Assembly (NCBI GenBank): GCA_035649635.1
Contig: DASRJE010000224.1
Location: forward strand, 1-64,000
Length of the DNA stretch: 64,000 nucleotides
Source of the DNA: Gp6-AA40 sp035649635
GTDB lineage: Bacteria > Acidobacteriota > Vicinamibacteria > Vicinamibacterales > UBA2999
Direction: 5' to 3'
Below, one piece after another: positions 60,832 to 64,000 of the stretch. The position numbers and the translations under genes were made by a program. Numbering within the stretch: position 1 is the first letter of the stretch; every line of letters starts with the position of its first letter. The notes under the pieces were generated by a model. The model ran no database searches. It saw only the letters and a program-made list of their open reading frames with translations, and was not told where the DNA came from.

Positions 60832-61664
60832 TCGGCGCCCTTTTTCTGTTCCGCGAGCCGCGTCTGGAACGTCTTCTCGCTTCGGTCCACGTACTGTTTG
60901 AAACCCTCGGGATCGATGAAGGGATTCGGGCCCCCGCCCTTTTCGAGCCGCGCGTACTTCTCTGTGAGGTTGTAGAAGTTCCCGTGCGCACCAAGGAACA
61001 CGTCAACCGGAAGGGAGCGCATCACCTTGAAACTGCGAACGTAGTCGTCAGCGATCTCGGGGTAGTCCTTGTTGTTGACGAGCACGTACCCCGGGTTCAC
61101 GCCGATGCTGCACGAGATCAGGACGTTATACGCCTTGTCAGCCTCCTGCGCGCGCAGCGTCCACGTCGTGCAACCCTTGGTGTGGCCTGCGGTCCGGTGA
61201 GCCACGAGCGTTGTCCCGCCGAGCTTCACGTCGTCGCCGTCGTGCAGCACGCGGTCAATCGGATGCTCCTTACCACCTGGCCTCATGGTGCGAAGAGCGG
61301 GCACGTCCTGCTCCATCGCCATGACCTGCGCCTTGGTCAGTTCTTTGACCAGCGCATCGCCCTCCATGTGGTCGCCATGCGCGTGGCTGCCCAGGAGAAT
61401 CTTGACGTCGGTAAATTTGAACCCCAGTTTCTCGACCGCGGCGCGAATGACCGGCACCGTCGTCTCGAAACTGCTGTTGATCAAAATGTGACCTTCTGGC
61501 GTGGTGATCAGATAAGACGCGAGCTGCTCGGAGCCGACGTAGTAGACGTTGCCGATTACTTTGTGAGGCGGGAACGGTTTATTGAACTCCGCCTGCCGGT
61601 TCTGGGCGCGAATATCAATCGACACCAACGCAACAAGAACTGTGACCAAGAAAACGTATCTCAT
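60828..61664 (-). CDS. Secreted metallo-beta-lactamase-fold hydrolase with subclass B3-type ligands
   Basis: The 278-residue protein has a signal peptide (YVFLVTVLVALVSIDIRAQ) and a complete binuclear zinc site: H94-x-H96-x-D98-H99 (SHAHGDHMEG), H161 (RTAGHTKG) and H227 (FLGAHGNF). Spacing and the surrounding VKILLGSHAHGDH follow subclass B3 metallo-beta-lactamases, which split beta-lactams; many chromosomal relatives hydrolyse other lactones or have no such activity. The amidase gene starts within its last codons (ATGA overlap), suggesting joint use. The ATG at 61662-61664 is preferred over an upstream GTG because it starts at the signal peptide. Confidence 0.82.
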   Translation of the reverse strand: MRYVFLVTVLVALVSIDIRAQNRQAEFNKPFPPHKVIGNVYYVGSEQLASYLITTPEGHILINSSFETTVPVIRAAVEKLGFKFTDVKILLGSHAHGDHMEGDALVKELTKAQVMAMEQDVPALRTMRPGGKEHPIDRVLHDGDDVKLGGTTLVAHRTAGHTKGCTTWTLRAQEADKAYNVLISCSIGVNPGYVLVNNKDYPEIADDYVRSFKVMRSLPVDVFLGAHGNFYNLTEKYARLEKGGGPNPFIDPEGFKQYVDRSEKTFQTRLAEQKKGAE

Positions 61665-61729
61665 GACATTCACCTTGCACCTCACCTGTACCCTCGACTT
61701 TGCACTTCGTACCTTGTAGCCAGAACCTT

Positions 61730-61790
61730 GACCTGACTTTTGACCTTTGCCTTTGACTTTTGACCTAGTCTTCGCCTTTTGACCCTTGAC
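61730..61790. repeat. TTTGACC/CCTTTGACTT short-word array
   Basis: Copies of TTTTGACC, CTTTGCCTTTGAC and TTTTGACCCTTGACC fill the gap between the PQQ-type gene and the MBL gene, both on the minus strand. They match the right arm of the 7061-7140 element but lack the complementary left arm here. Confidence 0.65.
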
Positions 61791-63818
61791 CTACTCAGTA
61801 ACAACGATCTGCCCGACAACCCACGGATGCTCCTTGCACATGTATGCGTAGTTGCCCGGCTTGACGAACGTGACGCCGCCGACATCGGCGGGGTTGAGCG
61901 GCCCCGTCGTCCACGATCCGTCTTGCGCGACGATGGTGTGGACCATCAGTCCGTTGTTGCGCCAAGTCACCTGCGTTCCACGCTTCACACGAGCGCGGAA
62001 GGGGCTGAAGGCGTATTCGTCAGTCATGTAGTGGAAACCGGTAAACCCGGTATCGCGAACGAGCGAAGCCGTTTCAACCTGTGTCGTGTCCGTAATCTGC
62101 CCCGGGAAAGGCTCCTGCGGTGGGCGGACGGGAGCGGACGCCTGCGCAACGGTCCCGCCCAGCTTGAATGCCCACACGCCGGCCGGAGCGATCGCGGCGA
62201 TGTACTGCTCGCCGTCAATCTCGTATGACAACGGCGGTCCACCGGCTGCGCCAATCTGGAACTGCCAGAGCATGTTGCCGGTCCTGGCGTCGTAGGCCTG
62301 GACGTTGCCGTCGGGCGCCGACTGGAACATCAATCCACCCGCGGTCGTCATCGCGCCACTCGGCCGCCCGGGCCTGAATTCTTTCTTCCACACCACCTTG
62401 TTCGTCCGGCTGTCGATGGCCGCCAGCACGCCATGGGCGAGACTGTTGAGTCCCGGAACACGCTGATTAAACGTGTTGCTGAAGAACCAGGGATTCTCGT
62501 CGCGCCGCAACCAGCCGAGCGAGGCGTTGCCAGTGGCGTAAAAGTATCCCGTCTCCGGGCTGTACGCCATCGGCGCGACACGCATCCCGAACGTCGGTGT
62601 GAGCAGGTTCGCCTTTTCGACTGATGCCGGCGTGTAGTAGTCGCACCGCAGGTCGAAGCCGCGCGGCAATGACTCCTTCTTCCAGGCGTCGCATGGTGGT
62701 AGTGCGCTTTCCGCGTCAGCTGGGAACGGCTGCGTGGACGCCGTCCTCTGGAGCTTGTCCTGGGTGACCGGCCGCTCCTCGATTCTCGTCAGCGGCTTCC
62801 CCGTTTCGCGATCGAGCATGAAGAGGTAACCGTCGGCGCGCATGGCCGCGATCGCTTTTCGAGAACGCCCATCGACCTGCGCGTCGTATAAAACAGGCGA
62901 GATCGCGATGTCAGCCTCCCAGATGTCGTGGCGGATCACCTGGTAATGCCAGCGCAGCTTCCCCGTCTTCATGTCGAGCGCCACCACTGCGCAGAGATAG
63001 AGATTGGATCCCGGCCGTCCCTCGCCGGCGAGCTGCGGCACACCGTTACCGGTGACGTAGTAGACGACGCCGAGATCGGGATCGGCAGCGCCAACGAGCC
63101 ACACTGCGCCCCCGCCGCGCTGCCAGATCGGACTCCCCTTCGGCCACGTTTCCGATCCGGGCTCGCCCGGTGCGGGTACAACGAAGAAGCGCCACGCCTC
63201 GTCACCTGTCTTTCCGTTGAGCGCCACGACCTGTCCACGCCAGCCGTTGTCGGCGCTGAGACCAACCGACACGAGGCCGCCGGCGTAAAGAGGCGCGCCC
63301 GAGATGACCTGTCCCTTATCTCTCGCTTTGTCACCGACGTACTTGTTCCAGACCAGTTCTCCCGTCCTTTCGCGAAGCGCGACCACGCGCGCATCGGAGA
63401 GCCCGACGAACACGAGCCCGTCGCCGACCGCCACGCCTTCACGCGCAGGCGCTCCCATGCCGGTCTGAAGGCCGGCCTGAAATCGCCAGATTCTCGCGCC
63501 CGTCTTGGCGTCGAGCGCGTACACCGACGGCGGTGCCGTGACGAACATCAGGCCGTCGTGGACGACGGGCATCGTGCGGGCGCCCGCCGGTGTGTCGAAC
63601 TTTTCCGAAGTCCAGGCGCCGCCAAGCTTCGATATGTTCTGCGTGGTGATCTGGTTGAGCGTCGAGTGCCGCGTATTTCCCCAGTCGCCGCTGACCGCTG
63701 GCCACTGCTTGCTGGCCGGCTGCCGCGCATCGTCGCCCGTCTGCACTCCGACACCAACAGGCAAGGTAGCGAGACACATCACCACCGCGACCAACAACCG
63801 CTGCATGATGCCGCTCAT
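61791..63818 (-). CDS. PQQ-type beta-propeller dehydrogenase with C-terminal cupredoxin domain
   Basis: The 675-residue secreted protein (signal LLVAVVMCLATLPVGVG) has an eight-blade quinoprotein-like propeller with repeated WRF/W-blade motifs (ALDAKTGARIWRF, ALNGKTGDEAWRFFV, ALDMKTGKLRWHYQ, YDARTGNMLWQF). A cupredoxin domain follows (GTQVTWRNNGLMVHTIVAQD to the end) with His in MVHTI, and Cys and His in YMCKEHPW as type-1 copper ligands; the axial Met expected shortly after HPW is replaced by Val (HPWVVG). It likely oxidises an alcohol or sugar and passes electrons by copper to the respiratory chain. AGGAG lies 7 bases before the ATG. Confidence 0.82.
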   Translation of the reverse strand: MSGIMQRLLVAVVMCLATLPVGVGVQTGDDARQPASKQWPAVSGDWGNTRHSTLNQITTQNISKLGGAWTSEKFDTPAGARTMPVVHDGLMFVTAPPSVYALDAKTGARIWRFQAGLQTGMGAPAREGVAVGDGLVFVGLSDARVVALRERTGELVWNKYVGDKARDKGQVISGAPLYAGGLVSVGLSADNGWRGQVVALNGKTGDEAWRFFVVPAPGEPGSETWPKGSPIWQRGGGAVWLVGAADPDLGVVYYVTGNGVPQLAGEGRPGSNLYLCAVVALDMKTGKLRWHYQVIRHDIWEADIAISPVLYDAQVDGRSRKAIAAMRADGYLFMLDRETGKPLTRIEERPVTQDKLQRTASTQPFPADAESALPPCDAWKKESLPRGFDLRCDYYTPASVEKANLLTPTFGMRVAPMAYSPETGYFYATGNASLGWLRRDENPWFFSNTFNQRVPGLNSLAHGVLAAIDSRTNKVVWKKEFRPGRPSGAMTTAGGLMFQSAPDGNVQAYDARTGNMLWQFQIGAAGGPPLSYEIDGEQYIAAIAPAGVWAFKLGGTVAQASAPVRPPQEPFPGQITDTTQVETASLVRDTGFTGFHYMTDEYAFSPFRARVKRGTQVTWRNNGLMVHTIVAQDGSWTTGPLNPADVGGVTFVKPGNYAYMCKEHPWVVGQIVVTE

Positions 63819-63854
63819 ATCGAGCTCCTGTTACTAAGTCGCACCGGAGGCAAG

Positions 63855-63905
63855 GTAGAGCGGAGGCTTTCCTGGCCTGAGCAAAGTCGAAGGCAGCCTC
63901 CGCGC
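63855..63905. repeat. CGGAGGCT...AGCCTCCG palindromic repeat
   Basis: CGGAGGCT (63861-63868) and AGCCTCCG (63895-63902) flank TTCCTGGCCTGAGCAAAGTC, the same core as at 34172-34220. The remaining 95 bases to the window end show no recognisable gene start. Confidence 0.75.
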
Positions 63906-64000
63906 GTGCCGGGCCCGAGGCAGATGATACGTACTTCTTCTTCGTCCTGCACCGCGCAAATCGCGTACTTACTCAGCGCGCGGCGACTACGGCGCGAAAA

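Overview
The window is GC-rich, almost fully coding, and reads as a chromosomal segment of an acidobacterium, most likely of the Vicinamibacteria type. This placement is an inference. It rests on three large Oar-like TonB-dependent receptors with an N-terminal carboxypeptidase-regulatory domain, three CRTAC1 (FG-GAP plus ASPIC/UnbV) proteins paired with TPR proteins, a CarD-type regulator, and many small palindromic intergenic repeats. No tRNA, rRNA, CRISPR array, transposase or phage gene was seen.

Layout. 1-7.1 kb: 5' end of a CarD/CdnL regulator, a secreted methyltransferase, a coupled zinc metallopeptidase/ATP-grasp pair, a VOC protein divergent from a GT1 glycosyltransferase, and a HerA-like ATPase. 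7.1-14 kb: a minus-strand run hom-thrB-thrC-precorrin-2 dehydrogenase-cobA-sulfite/nitrite reductase, joining homoserine/threonine synthesis to siroheme synthesis and siroheme-dependent reduction. 14-16 kb: aguB-aguA, converting agmatine to putrescine. 16-39.3 kb: an envelope region with one BtuB-sized and three Oar-like receptors, a LysR regulator, and three CRTAC1-TPR pairs whose members overlap (1 + strand, 2 - strand). 39.5-42.3 kb: a secreted M16 peptidase.

42.4-52.1 kb holds the least explained locus. A single-module type I PKS (KS-AT-KR-ACP-methyltransferase, no thioesterase) is translationally coupled to an unknown protein with a duplicated helical module and an Ig-like domain. Divergently across 241 bp lies a four-gene unit: a glycine/lysine-rich beta protein, a double Ig-like protein, a cysteine-cluster protein with Ig-like segments, and a paralogue of the first helical/Ig protein. 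A 20-bp inverted repeat and a perfect TATAAT lie between the two arms. None of the five accessory proteins has a signal peptide or resembles a tailoring enzyme; they look structural. This is the best candidate here for an undescribed system.

52.1-63.8 kb: secreted or soluble catabolic enzymes: two metallo-beta-lactamase-fold hydrolases (one with subclass-B3-type ligands), two VOC/DUF1330-size proteins, a tandem duplicate of an unknown secreted family, a YtcJ-like amidohydrolase, an FMN alpha-hydroxy-acid oxidase, a Tat-type amidase and a PQQ-type propeller protein with a C-terminal cupredoxin domain.

Repeats. Most gaps carry either strong GC hairpins (GGGTCC/GGACCC type) or degenerate short-word arrays (TTTGACC, TTGGGAG, TTGATTG types), often arranged as inverted repeats. 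Several run into gene ends, and a related GGGACTC-type repeat lies in frame inside two of the three CRTAC1 genes.
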